Made by a program: the position numbers and the translations under genes. Positions 55,850 through 64,000 of a stretch of DNA of 64,000 nucleotides are shown here, piece by piece. How positions within the stretch are numbered: position 1 is the first letter of the stretch; each line of letters opens with the position of its first letter. Location of the stretch: the NCBI RefSeq assembly GCF_001651865.1, contig NZ_LPUX01000050.1, forward strand, positions 124,492-188,491, in the 5' to 3' direction. The notes under the pieces are model-generated. The model was given only the letters and a program-made list of their open reading frames with translations. It ran no database searches and had not been told where the DNA came from. The DNA is from Sinorhizobium glycinis (GTDB taxonomy: Bacteria > Pseudomonadota > Alphaproteobacteria > Rhizobiales > Rhizobiaceae).

Positions 55850-56404
55850 ATGCCAATCTCGAGAAAGCCACAGGATGAAGAAGCGATGGCTCGGCCGCTT
55901 GCAGGCTCGCGCAGACTCGATCGCAACATCAACGCGATCGTGAAGCGGCGCCAGGAGGCGGAACTTGAAAAAACGCTTCAAGACAAGATCGCAGATACCA
56001 TTACGCGCTTTGCCGGATCGATGACCTTCATCTACCTTCATCTCGCGGCGTGCGGCTTCTGGATCGCCGCAAACATGAGATGGCTGCCTGGCGTGCCTGT
56101 CTTCGACCCCAGCTTTGTAATCCTCGCCATGGTCGCCTCTGTGGAGGCGATCTTCATCTCCACCTTCGTTCTCATCAGCCAGAACCGAATGGCGGCGGAT
56201 GACGACAAGCGCGCAGATCTCAACCTGCAAATATCGCTGCTGGCCGAACAGGAAGCGACTCAGTTGCTGACCTTGGTCTCGGCGATTGCTGCTCGGCTTG
56301 ACGTGAAGACAGCGGTCGATGCCGAGGTCGGCGAACTCGCAACCGAAGTGACACCCGAAGACGTGCTCGACCGGCTGGAAAAGCGGCAAGCGGACGACAA
56401 TTGA
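55850..56404 (+). CDS. DUF1003 membrane protein
   Basis: 184 aa from ATG 55850; a GTG at 55814 and an ATG at 55886 (MARPLAGSRRLD) are alternatives. DUF1003 core: KIADTITRFAGSMTFIYLHLAACGFWIAANM and FDPSFVILAMVASVEAIFISTFVLISQNRMAADDDKRADLNLQISLLAEQE. Two transmembrane helices, with a charged C-terminal domain in the cytoplasm. The family is sometimes annotated as cyclic nucleotide-related or as a putative transporter; function is unproven. It stands alone. Confidence 0.87.
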   Translation: MPISRKPQDEEAMARPLAGSRRLDRNINAIVKRRQEAELEKTLQDKIADTITRFAGSMTFIYLHLAACGFWIAANMRWLPGVPVFDPSFVILAMVASVEAIFISTFVLISQNRMAADDDKRADLNLQISLLAEQEATQLLTLVSAIAARLDVKTAVDAEVGELATEVTPEDVLDRLEKRQADDN

Positions 56405-56614
56405 AACCGCCTTTTTCGAACCGGAGGCCGAGCGACCAACCTTCCTCCCGAGGCGATTGCGCAGAGTGACGGGCTAGAAAACTAAAGGCCACGAGTGATC
56501 GTAGCTGCTAACTCCGCGTCTGTTAGTATTGCCGCCGGCGGAGGCAGCCGCCACACCTGTAGTCGCCGCACCGCGGCCGCAATGAAGCAGACGTAGCTTA
56601 AACGCCGAGTCAGA

Positions 56615-56929
56615 CTAGCTGCTCTGAACCTGCTCGACCGCTTGCGCCAGGAACTCCAGCATGCGAAGGCGGATGTCGGCTTCCGATTGAGTCACTCCGG
56701 CCGCATTGAAGTCGGCCAAGATCTTGCGCACCACGTCGTCGTGGCCAGCTTCTTCGATGTCAGCGACAATGACGTCCCGGGCGTAGGCTTCCGGATCCGC
56801 CTTTTTCAGGAGACCGGCCGCCCAGAGGCCGAGCAGCCTGTTGCGGCGCGCCAAGGCCTTGAACCTCAACTCTTCGTCGAGCGCAAACTTCGCCTCGAAG
56901 GCCTTCTCGCGATCCTGCATCGTCGTCAT
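56615..56929 (-). CDS. F1F0-ATPase zeta subunit / inhibitor (DUF1476)
   Basis: 104 aa from ATG 56929, with GGGAG upstream. It reads TTMQDREKAFEAKFALDEELRFKALARRNRLLGLWAAGLLKKADPEAYARDVIVADIEEAGHDDVVRKILADF, the DUF1476 family. In Paracoccus and related alphaproteobacteria this is the zeta subunit that inhibits ATP hydrolysis by F1, with an N-terminal inhibitory helix. In rhizobia the inhibition may be weaker; that is known only for the family. It is not next to the atp genes but is divergent from purC, as often seen. Confidence 0.9.
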   Translation of the reverse strand: MTTMQDREKAFEAKFALDEELRFKALARRNRLLGLWAAGLLKKADPEAYARDVIVADIEEAGHDDVVRKILADFNAAGVTQSEADIRLRMLEFLAQAVEQVQSS

Positions 56930-57153
56930 CAATCGATCTCCCTCAAGTTGCCAGCCGGCATTCTCGCATAATCCAGTGCGCCGGTGGAAGAGCACCGTGC
57001 CTTTTCGTCTTTGGCGACTTTCATGATACCCTAATCTAAATCGGGGGACGGAAAGATACGCCGATTGTGAAATGCGTTCTTTTCAGATATGGACCCGCTG
57101 AGAAAATTCCAAATGCGCGACCCAAGAGCGCCAACAACCACAGAGAAAAGTCC

Positions 57154-57918
57154 ATGAATCGTCGCCGCCGTATCTACGAGGGCAAGGCCAAGATCCTTTA
57201 TGAGGGCCCGGAACCGGGCACGCTGATCCAGTTCTTCAAGGATGATGCGACCGCCTTCAACAAGAAGAAACATGACGTCATCGACGGCAAGGGCGTGCTC
57301 AACAACCGCATTTCCGAGTACATCTTCACGCACCTCAACAAGATCGGCATTCCGACGCATTTCATCCGCCGCCTCAACATGCGCGAGCAGCTGATCAAGG
57401 AAGTGGAGATCATCCCGCTCGAGATCGTCGTGCGCAATGTTGCCGCCGGTTCGCTTGCAAAGCGCCTCGGCATCGAGGAAGGCACTGTGCTGCCGCGCTC
57501 GATCATCGAGTTCTACTACAAGGCCGACGCGCTCGACGATCCGATGGTCTCGGAAGAGCATATCACCGCCTTCGGCTGGGCAAGCCCGCAGGAACTCGAC
57601 GACATCATGGCGCTTGCCATCCGCATCAACGACTTCCTGTCCGGCCTTTTCCTCGGCGTCGGCATCCAGCTCGTCGATTTCAAGATCGAGTGCGGCCGCC
57701 TTTACGAAGGCGACATGATGCGCATCGTTCTGGCCGACGAGATTTCCCCCGACAGCTGCCGTCTGTGGGACGTCGAAACCAAGGAAAAGATGGACAAAGA
57801 TCGGTTCCGCCGCGACATGGGCGGACTGGTCGAGGCCTATCAGGAAGTGGCCCGCCGTCTCGGCATCATCAACGAGAACGAGCCGCCGCGCGGTTCCGGC
57901 CCCGTGCTGGTCAAATGA
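57154..57918 (+). CDS. purC: Phosphoribosylaminoimidazole-succinocarboxamide synthase
   Basis: 254 aa from ATG 57154 ([20 protein letters not shown]). SAICAR synthetase, ATP-dependent step of purine synthesis. Motifs are [44 protein letters not shown], the signature [10 protein letters not shown], and [14 protein letters not shown]. The frame upstream lacks similarity. First gene of purC-purS-purQ; purL follows after other genes. Confidence 0.97.
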   Translation: MNRRRRIYEGKAKILYEGPEPGTLIQFFKDDATAFNKKKHDVIDGKGVLNNRISEYIFTHLNKIGIPTHFIRRLNMREQLIKEVEIIPLEIVVRNVAAGSLAKRLGIEEGTVLPRSIIEFYYKADALDDPMVSEEHITAFGWASPQELDDIMALAIRINDFLSGLFLGVGIQLVDFKIECGRLYEGDMMRIVLADEISPDSCRLWDVETKEKMDKDRFRRDMGGLVEAYQEVARRLGIINENEPPRGSGPVLVK

Positions 57919-57952
57919 TGACGCTGGTCAAGTAGATTTCGGGGATAAGCAA

Positions 57953-58195
57953 GTGATCAAGGCACGCGTAACCGTGACGCTGAAGAACGGTGTTCTGGAC
58001 CCGCAGGGCAAGGCGATTGAAGGCGCGCTCGGCGCGCTCGGCTTCGACGGCATCGGCCAGGTCCGTCAGGGCAAGGTCTTCGATCTGCAGCTCGAGACCG
58101 CAGACAAGGCCAGGGCCGAAGCCGAACTCAAGGCCATGTGCGAGAAGCTGCTCGCCAACACCGTGATTGAAAACTACAGCATTTCCCTCGCCTAA
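57953..58195 (+). CDS. purS: Phosphoribosylformylglycinamidine synthase subunit PurS
   Basis: 80 aa from GTG 57953. IKARVTVTLKNGVLDPQGKAIEGALGALGFDGIGQVRQGKVFDLQL matches PurS, the small dimeric subunit that joins PurQ and PurL in FGAM synthetase. Length is standard. 34 bp after purC and 123 bp before purQ. Confidence 0.95.
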   Translation: MIKARVTVTLKNGVLDPQGKAIEGALGALGFDGIGQVRQGKVFDLQLETADKARAEAELKAMCEKLLANTVIENYSISLA

Positions 58196-58318
58196 GGGCG
58201 GGGCATCAAGCGCCGGCGGCCTCGCACGGACCCGAGCCGATCGGTCCTCCGGCGTTCCATGACTGAAAATCGCCTCACGCCGCAGAGGCCGCGGGGCCAA
58301 GGCAAGGTATCTACGCCC

Positions 58319-58990
58319 ATGAAGTCAGCCGTCGTTCAGCTTCCAGGCCTCAATCGCGATCGCGACATGATTGCGGCGCTCACGAAGATTTCCGGCAGGG
58401 CCCCGGTCACCGTGTGGCAGACCGAGACGGAAATTCCGGATGTCGACCTGATCGTCATCCCTGGCGGCTTTTCCTATGGTGACTATTTGCGCTGCGGCGC
58501 GATTGCGGCACGCATGCCGGTGATGCAGGCAATCAAGGCCAAGGCGGAGCAAGGCGTGCGGGTCCTCGGCGTCTGCAATGGTTTCCAGATTCTCGTAGAA
58601 GCAGGCCTTCTGCCCGGCGCGCTCATGCGCAATGCATCGCTGAAATTCGTCTGCCGCGAGGTGAAGCTCGAAGTCGTCAACGCCGAGACCGACTTCACCC
58701 GTGCCTATGCCAAGGGCCAGGTGATCCGCAGCCCCGTTGCGCACCATGACGGCAACTATTTCGCCGACGCCGAAACGTTGAAGGCCGTCGAAGGCAACGG
58801 ACAGGTCGTCTTCCGCTACGCCGAGGGCACCAATCCGAACGGTTCGATCAACGACATTGCCGGCGTGATGAACGGCAAGGGCAATGTTCTCGGCATGATG
58901 CCGCATCCGGAAAACCTGATCGAGGTAGCCCATGGCGGCTCGGATGGTCGCGGCATCTTCGCCTCGGCGCTCGACGTAATCGCTGCTTAA
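58319..58990 (+). CDS. purQ: Phosphoribosylformylglycinamidine synthase subunit PurQ (glutaminase)
   Basis: 223 aa from ATG 58319 ([17 protein letters not shown]). Class I glutamine amidotransferase supplying ammonia to PurL. Nucleophile Cys86 in GVCNGFQIL; the His-Glu pair is in MMPHPENL near residue 197. Other PurQ marks are [17 protein letters not shown] and VAHHDGNYF. The frame 20 codons upstream is not family-like. Confidence 0.97.
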   Translation: MKSAVVQLPGLNRDRDMIAALTKISGRAPVTVWQTETEIPDVDLIVIPGGFSYGDYLRCGAIAARMPVMQAIKAKAEQGVRVLGVCNGFQILVEAGLLPGALMRNASLKFVCREVKLEVVNAETDFTRAYAKGQVIRSPVAHHDGNYFADAETLKAVEGNGQVVFRYAEGTNPNGSINDIAGVMNGKGNVLGMMPHPENLIEVAHGGSDGRGIFASALDVIAA

Positions 58991-59041
58991 CCTTATCGCT
59001 GCTAGAAGGCGGCATCGAACGTCACCCGTGCGAGGCCGCCT

Positions 59042-59449
59042 ATGTCATCCATGAACCGCAGACAGTTCGCAGCGCTTGGCTGCGTCGCCGCAAATCTCCT
59101 GCTCGTCGCCGGCTGCCAATCCGATCGCCCGGCCTCCCCGCCCGCGAGCTCCGCCGCCTTGCCGACAATGGAGCGCATCGCGCTCGGCGCCAATGGCTGC
59201 TGGTTCAAGTCGGGCGACCCGGCGTTCAAGGCCTATCGTCTGGCGCCGGAACTCAACTCCTTCTCCGGGCGGCCGCGCATCCTTCTGGTGCCACGCAAAT
59301 CTCCCGAGGCGCGCCCCCTCGCCGTCATCCAGGCCGAAGGGCATCCTGCTCGCCTTCAGGCGTTCGGCCCCCTCCTCAGCGAGCCGGTCGGTACGCGCAT
59401 GACTTCCGATGTGCGGCGCTGGGCCGCCGGCGACGAGGGCTGCAGCTGA
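59042..59449 (+). CDS. Lipoprotein, Tat-like signal, unknown function
   Basis: 135 aa; ATG 59042 or 59051. N-terminus MSSMNRRQFAALGCVAANLLLVAGC combines an RRQF twin-arginine-like start with a lipobox LVAGC (C25), so it may be a Tat-exported lipoprotein. The mature part holds MERIALGANGCWFKSGDPAFKAYRLAPELNSFSGRPRILLVPR and ends DEGCS, so two cysteines could pair. No family recognised. Located between purQ and the DUF1127/MocR pair. Confidence 0.75.
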   Translation: MSSMNRRQFAALGCVAANLLLVAGCQSDRPASPPASSAALPTMERIALGANGCWFKSGDPAFKAYRLAPELNSFSGRPRILLVPRKSPEARPLAVIQAEGHPARLQAFGPLLSEPVGTRMTSDVRRWAAGDEGCS

Positions 59450-59517
59450 CGTTCGGGGCGTTAGGCGCTCGATTCCTCTCGCGCGACCATGGTGATCCTT
59501 CTCAGAAGCTGGGGCGG

Positions 59518-59766
59518 CTACCGCCAGAATGGGACGGATGCCTCGCGCTGCGCCTCCACCTCAGTCAGTCCGATATCCTTGAGCAGGTGCATGCTCATCT
59601 CCTGAAGAGCCAGACGGCTGCGCCTTTTCGCCGCCAGCGCGCAATAGAGGTGCCAGAGCCGCAAGATCGGATTCCCTTCCGCGCACTGGAATTCATATGC
59701 GAAGCGGGACTCATCACCTGTGACGTTTCGCAGCAGCGAGGGCCGGATTGTCTCAATTGCATCCAT
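59518..59766 (-). CDS. DUF1127 (YjiS-like) small protein
   Basis: 82 aa from ATG 59766, which has GGTGG five bases upstream; ATG 59778 adds four residues. The C-terminal part carries the DUF1127 signature: LYCALAAKRRSRLALQEMSMHLLKDIGLTEVEAQREASVPFWR. Arg-rich DUF1127 proteins in rhizobia and Agrobacterium affect RNA turnover and phosphate/C metabolism (known for some members). Divergent from a MocR regulator, a pairing that suggests MocR controls it. Confidence 0.85.
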   Translation of the reverse strand: MDAIETIRPSLLRNVTGDESRFAYEFQCAEGNPILRLWHLYCALAAKRRSRLALQEMSMHLLKDIGLTEVEAQREASVPFWR

Positions 59767-59804
59767 TGCTTCCACCATTGTATCGCTTAGCTCTCTTTGG
59801 TTAG

Positions 59805-59855
59805 AGATAATTGACACCCTCGGTGAGGCAATATAGATAATTGTCACTATGACAA
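59805..59855. promoter_or_regulatory. MocR control region: two direct repeats, a perfect palindrome and a TTGACA-N17 promoter
   Basis: AGATAATTGACAC (59805-59817) and AGATAATTGTCAC (59835-59847) are direct repeats 30 bp apart. TTGTCA-CTA-TGACAA at 59841-59855 is a perfect palindrome spanning the mocR ATG (59849). TTGACA (59811-59816), 17 bp, TAGATA (59834-59839) form a sigma70-like promoter whose start would fall near 59846, making the mocR mRNA almost leaderless. CTATAT (59836-59831) on the minus strand can be the DUF1127 -10. Confidence 0.7.
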
Positions 59856-61267
59856 CTTGGCTTCCCGACATACAGCAGGGGCACGGTCCGCTCTACGCGC
59901 GGATCGCCGATCAGATCGAACGGGCGATCGGCAACGGGGCGCTGCCCGTCGGCACCAAGCTGCCGCCGCAACGCAATCTTGCCTACGATATCGGGGTGAC
60001 GATCGGCACGATCGGCCGTGCGTACAATATCGTGCGGGAGCGCGGTCTTGTAAGCGGCGAGGTCGGCCGCGGCACCTATGTGCTCGACCGTCCGGAGAGC
60101 AGACCGCCGGAACAGGCCGATCCGCTCACCACCTCGCTTGCCGGCACCCGCCCGATCGTCGCACCGCCGGGCAAGCTCCGCTTTGACAGCACGGCCGCGC
60201 CCGACATCGGCCAAGGCGACATTTTGGCAAGATTGCTCGGCGACATTAGCCGGGAGCACCACGCGGACATTGCAAGCTACGCGCGCAATTTTCCGGACCA
60301 TTGGTTCGAAGCGGGCGCTCAATGGCTGGCGAGCGGCAGTTTTCGGCCTGCACCGGAATGCATCGTGCCGACCCTGGGTGCGCATGCGGCTGTCATTGCA
60401 GTGATTTCGGCTGTCACCTCGCCGGGGGACCGCATCGCCTTCGAGACGCTGACCTATTCGCAGGTGAGCCGCAGCGCCGGGTTGATCGGACGGCGGATCG
60501 CGCTGATGGCTAGCGACGGCTTCGGCTTGATACCGGAAGATTTCGAGCGCGTCTGTGCCCAACAACATCCGAAGCTCGCATTCCTGATGCCCAGTGCGCA
60601 GAACCCGACGGTGGCAATCATGCCACTCGACCGGCGCCAGGCCGTGGCTGAGATCGCCCGCAAATACGGCGTGTGGTTGGTTGAGGACAATCTCTACGGG
60701 TCGATGACGGGTGACCCCATTCCGCTGCTCGCCGATCTCGCGCCCGAGCGCACCTTCCTCGTCGGCGGCCTGTCGAAGTCGGTGGCCGCCGGCGTGCGCG
60801 GCGGCTGGGTGGCTTGCCCGCCGCATTTCAGCCAGCGCATCCGCATCGCACACAAGATGATCAGCGGCGGCCTCCCCTTTCTGCTCGCCGAGCTTTGCGC
60901 GCGCCTCGTCCTTTCAGGATCTGCTTCCGCATTGCGCAGCCGCGGCGTCGAGGAAATCGGCGAGCGCGTTGCGTTGGCGCGCGAAATCTTCGCCGGCTTC
61001 GAGTTCAACTCCCACCCGAAGGTGCCCTTCCTCTGGCTGAAGCTCCCGGAGCCCTGGTTGTCGGGAACCTTCAAGCAGGCAGCACTGCAGGAAGGCGTGC
61101 TGATCGATGACGAGGACGAATTCAAGGCAGGCCGCGCCGACCACGTCTTCCACCGCATCCGCATCGGCTTCTCCTCGCCGGCCAGACGCGCCGATGTCGA
61201 AACCGGTTTCCAGGTGTTGCGCCGTCTGCTCGATAGCGGCCGGACCGGCTACGACAGCTTCGACTAG
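59849..61267 (+). CDS. MocR-type GntR/aminotransferase regulator
   Basis: 472 aa from ATG 59849, no Shine-Dalgarno. N-terminal GntR winged helix (~10-80): YARIADQIERAIGNGALPVGTKLPPQRNLAYDIGVTIGTIGRAYNIVRERGLVSGEVGRGTYV. Then a class I aminotransferase domain with PLP lysine K310 in GGLSKSVAAGVRGGW, PSAQNPTVAIMPLDRR and VEDNLYGSM. The last part, HVFHRIRIGFSSP, is typical. MocR regulators sense PLP or an amino compound and often control the divergent gene; here that is DUF1127. Confidence 0.93.
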   Translation: MTTWLPDIQQGHGPLYARIADQIERAIGNGALPVGTKLPPQRNLAYDIGVTIGTIGRAYNIVRERGLVSGEVGRGTYVLDRPESRPPEQADPLTTSLAGTRPIVAPPGKLRFDSTAAPDIGQGDILARLLGDISREHHADIASYARNFPDHWFEAGAQWLASGSFRPAPECIVPTLGAHAAVIAVISAVTSPGDRIAFETLTYSQVSRSAGLIGRRIALMASDGFGLIPEDFERVCAQQHPKLAFLMPSAQNPTVAIMPLDRRQAVAEIARKYGVWLVEDNLYGSMTGDPIPLLADLAPERTFLVGGLSKSVAAGVRGGWVACPPHFSQRIRIAHKMISGGLPFLLAELCARLVLSGSASALRSRGVEEIGERVALAREIFAGFEFNSHPKVPFLWLKLPEPWLSGTFKQAALQEGVLIDDEDEFKAGRADHVFHRIRIGFSSPARRADVETGFQVLRRLLDSGRTGYDSFD

Positions 61268-61357
61268 TTCCCTGCCAGACGACTTTCGCGCAAGCGACGA
61301 CGATTTATAGTTGTTCGCGTACTGCTTGAGTCGATTCGTCTTTCCAAAGGATCTGGC

Positions 61358-61945
61358 ATGCTCTCTTCAACTTGGCTTGGTGCCCGGCGCCTGATGCTCG
61401 GTTCCGTCGGCGCCTTGACGCTGCTGGCATGTGTTGGGGCCAAACCTGTCCACGCGGAACAGCCTATCTTTGACGAACTGCGTTTCGGTGCCACGACCTC
61501 CATCGGCGACGGCGACAATCGGGAGGACGGCGTCTTCCCGTCCGTGACCGTCTTTTTCGACCCGTTCGGTGCAGACAGTGCCACCGGCTTTGTCGAGAAG
61601 GTCGTGCGGCCACGGGTGCATGCCGGAGCCTCGATCGCCACCGCGTCGAACGGCGTCAACCAGGTGTATGGCGGGTTCAGTTGGAACTTCGACATCACCG
61701 AGCGTTTCTTTGTCGAAGTTGGCGCCGGTGGTACGGTTCATGACGGCGATCTGAACGATGACGGGACGAGCGGGCCCAAGCTTGGCTGTCGCCTGATGTT
61801 TCGAGAGCATGCCGCCGCCGGGTTTCGCTTCGACGATCGCTGGAACCTTTCGGCAACGGTGGAACATTCCTCCAACGCCAATCTTTGCAACGGTCCCAAC
61901 GACGGTTTGACGCGTGCCGGCCTTATGCTCGGCTACAAATTCTAA
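61358..61945 (+). CDS. PagL-like acyloxyacyl hydrolase (lipid A 3-O-deacylase)
   Basis: 195 aa from ATG 61358, with AAAGGA upstream. Signal peptide (LTLLACVGAKPVHA), then an outer-membrane beta-barrel of about eight strands ending in ...LMLGYKF with terminal aromatic residue. Catalytic motif VEHSSNANLCNGPNDG near residue 168 contains the His and Ser of the PagL HxSNA site; a downstream Asn-Asp supplies the third residue. PagL removes the 3-O acyl chain of lipid A. Length is close to the usual range. Placed between mocR and purL. Confidence 0.9.
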   Translation: MLSSTWLGARRLMLGSVGALTLLACVGAKPVHAEQPIFDELRFGATTSIGDGDNREDGVFPSVTVFFDPFGADSATGFVEKVVRPRVHAGASIATASNGVNQVYGGFSWNFDITERFFVEVGAGGTVHDGDLNDDGTSGPKLGCRLMFREHAAAGFRFDDRWNLSATVEHSSNANLCNGPNDGLTRAGLMLGYKF

Positions 61946-62136
61946 CGGCTTCAAAGCGGAATTTCCGGCCAGGAGGGCGTCGACCGGCTCCTGTTGATCT
62001 GCGGTATTTTTCTGTCGCGCCGCGGCGCGGCATAGGCTAAAGAAGCCGCAAAGCGCCCCCTGTTTGTGTTGCGGTTCGCACGCGCCGTGTCCCTGTCGGA
62101 AGGGGTGCGCGCCGCCCGAAGGATTGACGGTCGACG

Positions 62137-64000
62137 ATGACGATTTCCAACACCCGCCCCATCACCCCGGACCTCATTGCCTCGCACGGGCTGAAGCCCG
62201 ACGAATACGAGCGCATCCTGAACCTCATCGGGCGCGACCCGACCTTCACCGAACTCGGCATCTTCTCGGCGATGTGGAATGAGCACTGCTCCTACAAGTC
62301 CTCGAAGAAATGGCTCCGCACGCTTCCGACCAAGGGGCCGCGCGTCATCCAGGGACCCGGCGAGAACGCCGGCGTCGTCGATATCGATGACGGCGACTGC
62401 GTCGTCTTCAAGATGGAGAGCCATAACCATCCCTCCTACATCGAGCCCTACCAGGGCGCGGCGACCGGCGTCGGCGGCATACTGCGCGACGTCTTTACCA
62501 TGGGCGCGCGTCCGATCGCCGCGATGAACGCGCTGCGCTTCGGCGCGCCGGATCACCCGAAGACCAAGCACCTCGTTTCCGGCGTCGTCGCCGGCGTCGG
62601 CGGCTACGGCAATTCCTTCGGCGTGCCGACCGTCGGCGGCGAGGTCGAGTTCGACGCGCGCTACAACGGCAATATCCTCGTCAACGCCTTTGCGGCGGGC
62701 CTCGCGAAGAGCGACGCGATCTTCTACTCGAAGGCGGAGGGCGTCGGCCTCCCCGTCGTCTATCTCGGTGCCAAGACCGGGCGCGACGGCGTCGGCGGCG
62801 CGACGATGGCCTCGGCCGAATTCGACGAGTCGATCGAGGAGAAGCGCCCGACCGTGCAAGTCGGCGACCCCTTCACCGAAAAGTGCCTGCTCGAAGCCTG
62901 CCTCGAACTGATGCAGACCGGCGCCGTCATCGCGATCCAGGACATGGGTGCGGCGGGTCTCACCTGCTCCGCCGTCGAGATGGGCGCCAAGGGCGATCTC
63001 GGCATCGAGCTTGACCTTGACAAGGTACCGGTGCGCGAGGAGCGCATGACCGCCTACGAGATGATGCTTTCCGAAAGCCAGGAGCGCATGCTGATGGTGC
63101 TGCGTCCGGAAAAGGAAGAGGAAGCCAAGGCGATCTTCGTCAAGTGGGGTCTCGATTTCGCCGTCGTCGGCAAGACGACCGACGACCTGCGGTTCCGCAT
63201 CCTCCATCAGGGCGAGGAAGTGGCGAACCTGCCGATCAAGGAGCTCGGCGACGAGGCACCGGAATATGACCGCCCCTGGACCCCGGCCAAGACCCCCTTG
63301 CCGCTTGCCACCAACGACATTCCGCAGGCCGATGTCGCCGACGCGCTTCTGAAGTTGGTGGGCTCCGCCAATAACTCCTCGCGTCGGTGGGTCTACGAGC
63401 AATACGACACGCTGATCCAGGGCAATTCGCTGCAACTGCCGGGCGGCGACGCCGGCGTGGTGCGCGTCGAGGGCCACGAGACGAAGGCGCTGGCCTTCTC
63501 CTCCGACGTGACCCCGCGTTACGTCGAGGCCGATCCGTACGAAGGCGGCAAGCAGGCCGTCGCCGAATGCTGGCGCAATCTCACGGCGACCGGTGCGCTG
63601 CCGCTTGCCGCGACGGACAACCTGAACTTCGGCAACCCTGAACGTCCGGAGATCATGAGCCAGTTCGTTCATGCGATCAAAGGCATCGGCGAAGCCTGCC
63701 GCGCGCTCGATTTCCCGATCGTCTCCGGCAACGTCTCGCTCTATAACGAGACCAACGGCCAGGCGATCCTGCCGACCCCCACCATTGGCGGCGTCGGTCT
63801 CGTCAAGGACTGGTCGAAGATGGCTCGCATCCGTTTCGCCGCTGCCGGCGAGACGATCCTGCTCGCCGGAGCACCGGAAGGCTGGGGCACGCATATCGCC
63901 CAGTCGGTCTACTTGCGCGACATTCACGGCCGCACCGACGGCCCTGCGCCGTACGTGGATCTCGCGCATGAGCGCAAAATGGGCGATTTCGTTCGCGGTC
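62137..64000 (+). CDS. purL: Phosphoribosylformylglycinamidine synthase subunit PurL (3' truncated by window)
   Basis: The frame starts at ATG 62137 ([21 protein letters not shown]) and is open to the window end, giving ~621 of about 740 residues. FGAM synthetase catalytic subunit. Seen are [49 protein letters not shown] with catalytic His, [33 protein letters not shown] and, later, [11 protein letters not shown]. It is the short PurL that needs PurS and PurQ, both encoded ~3-4 kb upstream. AGGA is 13 bases before the ATG, a long spacing. Confidence 0.97.
   Translation, partial: MTISNTRPITPDLIASHGLKPDEYERILNLIGRDPTFTELGIFSAMWNEHCSYKSSKKWLRTLPTKGPRVIQGPGENAGVVDIDDGDCVVFKMESHNHPSYIEPYQGAATGVGGILRDVFTMGARPIAAMNALRFGAPDHPKTKHLVSGVVAGVGGYGNSFGVPTVGGEVEFDARYNGNILVNAFAAGLAKSDAIFYSKAEGVGLPVVYLGAKTGRDGVGGATMASAEFDESIEEKRPTVQVGDPFTEKCLLEACLELMQTGAVIAIQDMGAAGLTCSAVEMGAKGDLGIELDLDKVPVREERMTAYEMMLSESQERMLMVLRPEKEEEAKAIFVKWGLDFAVVGKTTDDLRFRILHQGEEVANLPIKELGDEAPEYDRPWTPAKTPLPLATNDIPQADVADALLKLVGSANNSSRRWVYEQYDTLIQGNSLQLPGGDAGVVRVEGHETKALAFSSDVTPRYVEADPYEGGKQAVAECWRNLTATGALPLAATDNLNFGNPERPEIMSQFVHAIKGIGEACRALDFPIVSGNVSLYNETNGQAILPTPTIGGVGLVKDWSKMARIRFAAAGETILLAGAPEGWGTHIAQSVYLRDIHGRTDGPAPYVDLAHERKMGDFVRG

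Noticed and set aside
61951..63969. Minus-strand frame of 672 codons opposite purL
   Set aside because: PurL catalytic motifs on the plus strand are certain; the antisense translation has no family features.

Overview
The window looks like a chromosomal segment of an alphaproteobacterium of the Rhizobiaceae, most likely Sinorhizobium/Ensifer. The basis is high GC, protein sequences close to rhizobial families, a vitamin B12-dependent ribonucleotide reductase (NrdJ), a sufS2-B-C-D-S1-T-A iron-sulfur operon of rhizobial layout with RirA- and Irr-like sites, rhizobial palindromic intergenic repeats, and CTTGAC-N17-CTATAT-type promoters. The species call is inference; no 16S rRNA or other marker is present.

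Layout. 1-6.6 kb: 3' end of uvrA, a DUF72 gene, nrdJ behind tandem NrdR boxes, a small lipoprotein and a GNAT acetyltransferase. 6.6-9.8 kb: small secreted or envelope genes, including a 36-aa lipoprotein, a CHRD protein, an alpha/beta-hydrolase remnant and a copper operon (DUF2946, then a YcnI-PCuAC fusion). 9.8-14.7 kb: a palindromic repeat, a tandem glycine riboswitch and gcvT-gcvH-gcvP. 14.8-22.2 kb (minus strand): the suf operon, with one repeat copy inside it. 22.2-35.5 kb: alpha/beta hydrolase, GGDEF cyclase, anmK, tyrS, a large AsmA/YhdP-like protein, a Bcp peroxiredoxin, a DUF455 ferritin-like protein, an M23 peptidase, a DEAD-box helicase and a Nudix hydrolase. 35.5-41.4 kb (minus): TfoX-N gene, then a molybdenum-hydroxylase maturation operon (flavin reductase, CoxD-like AAA, CoxE-like VWA, split XdhC, MoeA/MocA-type fusion) with no structural enzyme genes beside it. 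41.4-49 kb: binding protein plus P1 peptidase, rpe with two coupled genes, purB, PilZ, DUF2189 and an RBBP9-like hydrolase.

49-55.1 kb holds an accessory-looking carbohydrate locus: a Tat-exported ABC binding protein without permease, a LacI regulator, a DUF2264 protein, a D-2-hydroxyacid dehydrogenase and a xylose-isomerase-like TIM barrel. The last four are joined by ATGA overlaps, which suggests one pathway of unknown substrate. tRNA-Ala(CGC) follows, then about 570 bp of gene-free DNA with a nested inverted repeat.

55.8-64 kb: a DUF1003 membrane protein, the F1-ATPase zeta inhibitor (DUF1476), purC-purS-purQ, a lipoprotein, a divergent DUF1127/MocR pair with clear operator repeats, a PagL-like lipid A deacylase and the 5' part of purL.

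Most of the window is conserved core genome. The least explained parts are the 49-55 kb sugar locus, the orphan Mo-hydroxylase maturation operon and several strong regulatory sites (suf promoter, nrdJ NrdR boxes, mocR operator, the 19-bp palindrome at 30.55 kb). I found no CRISPR array, no intact insertion sequence and no phage genes.
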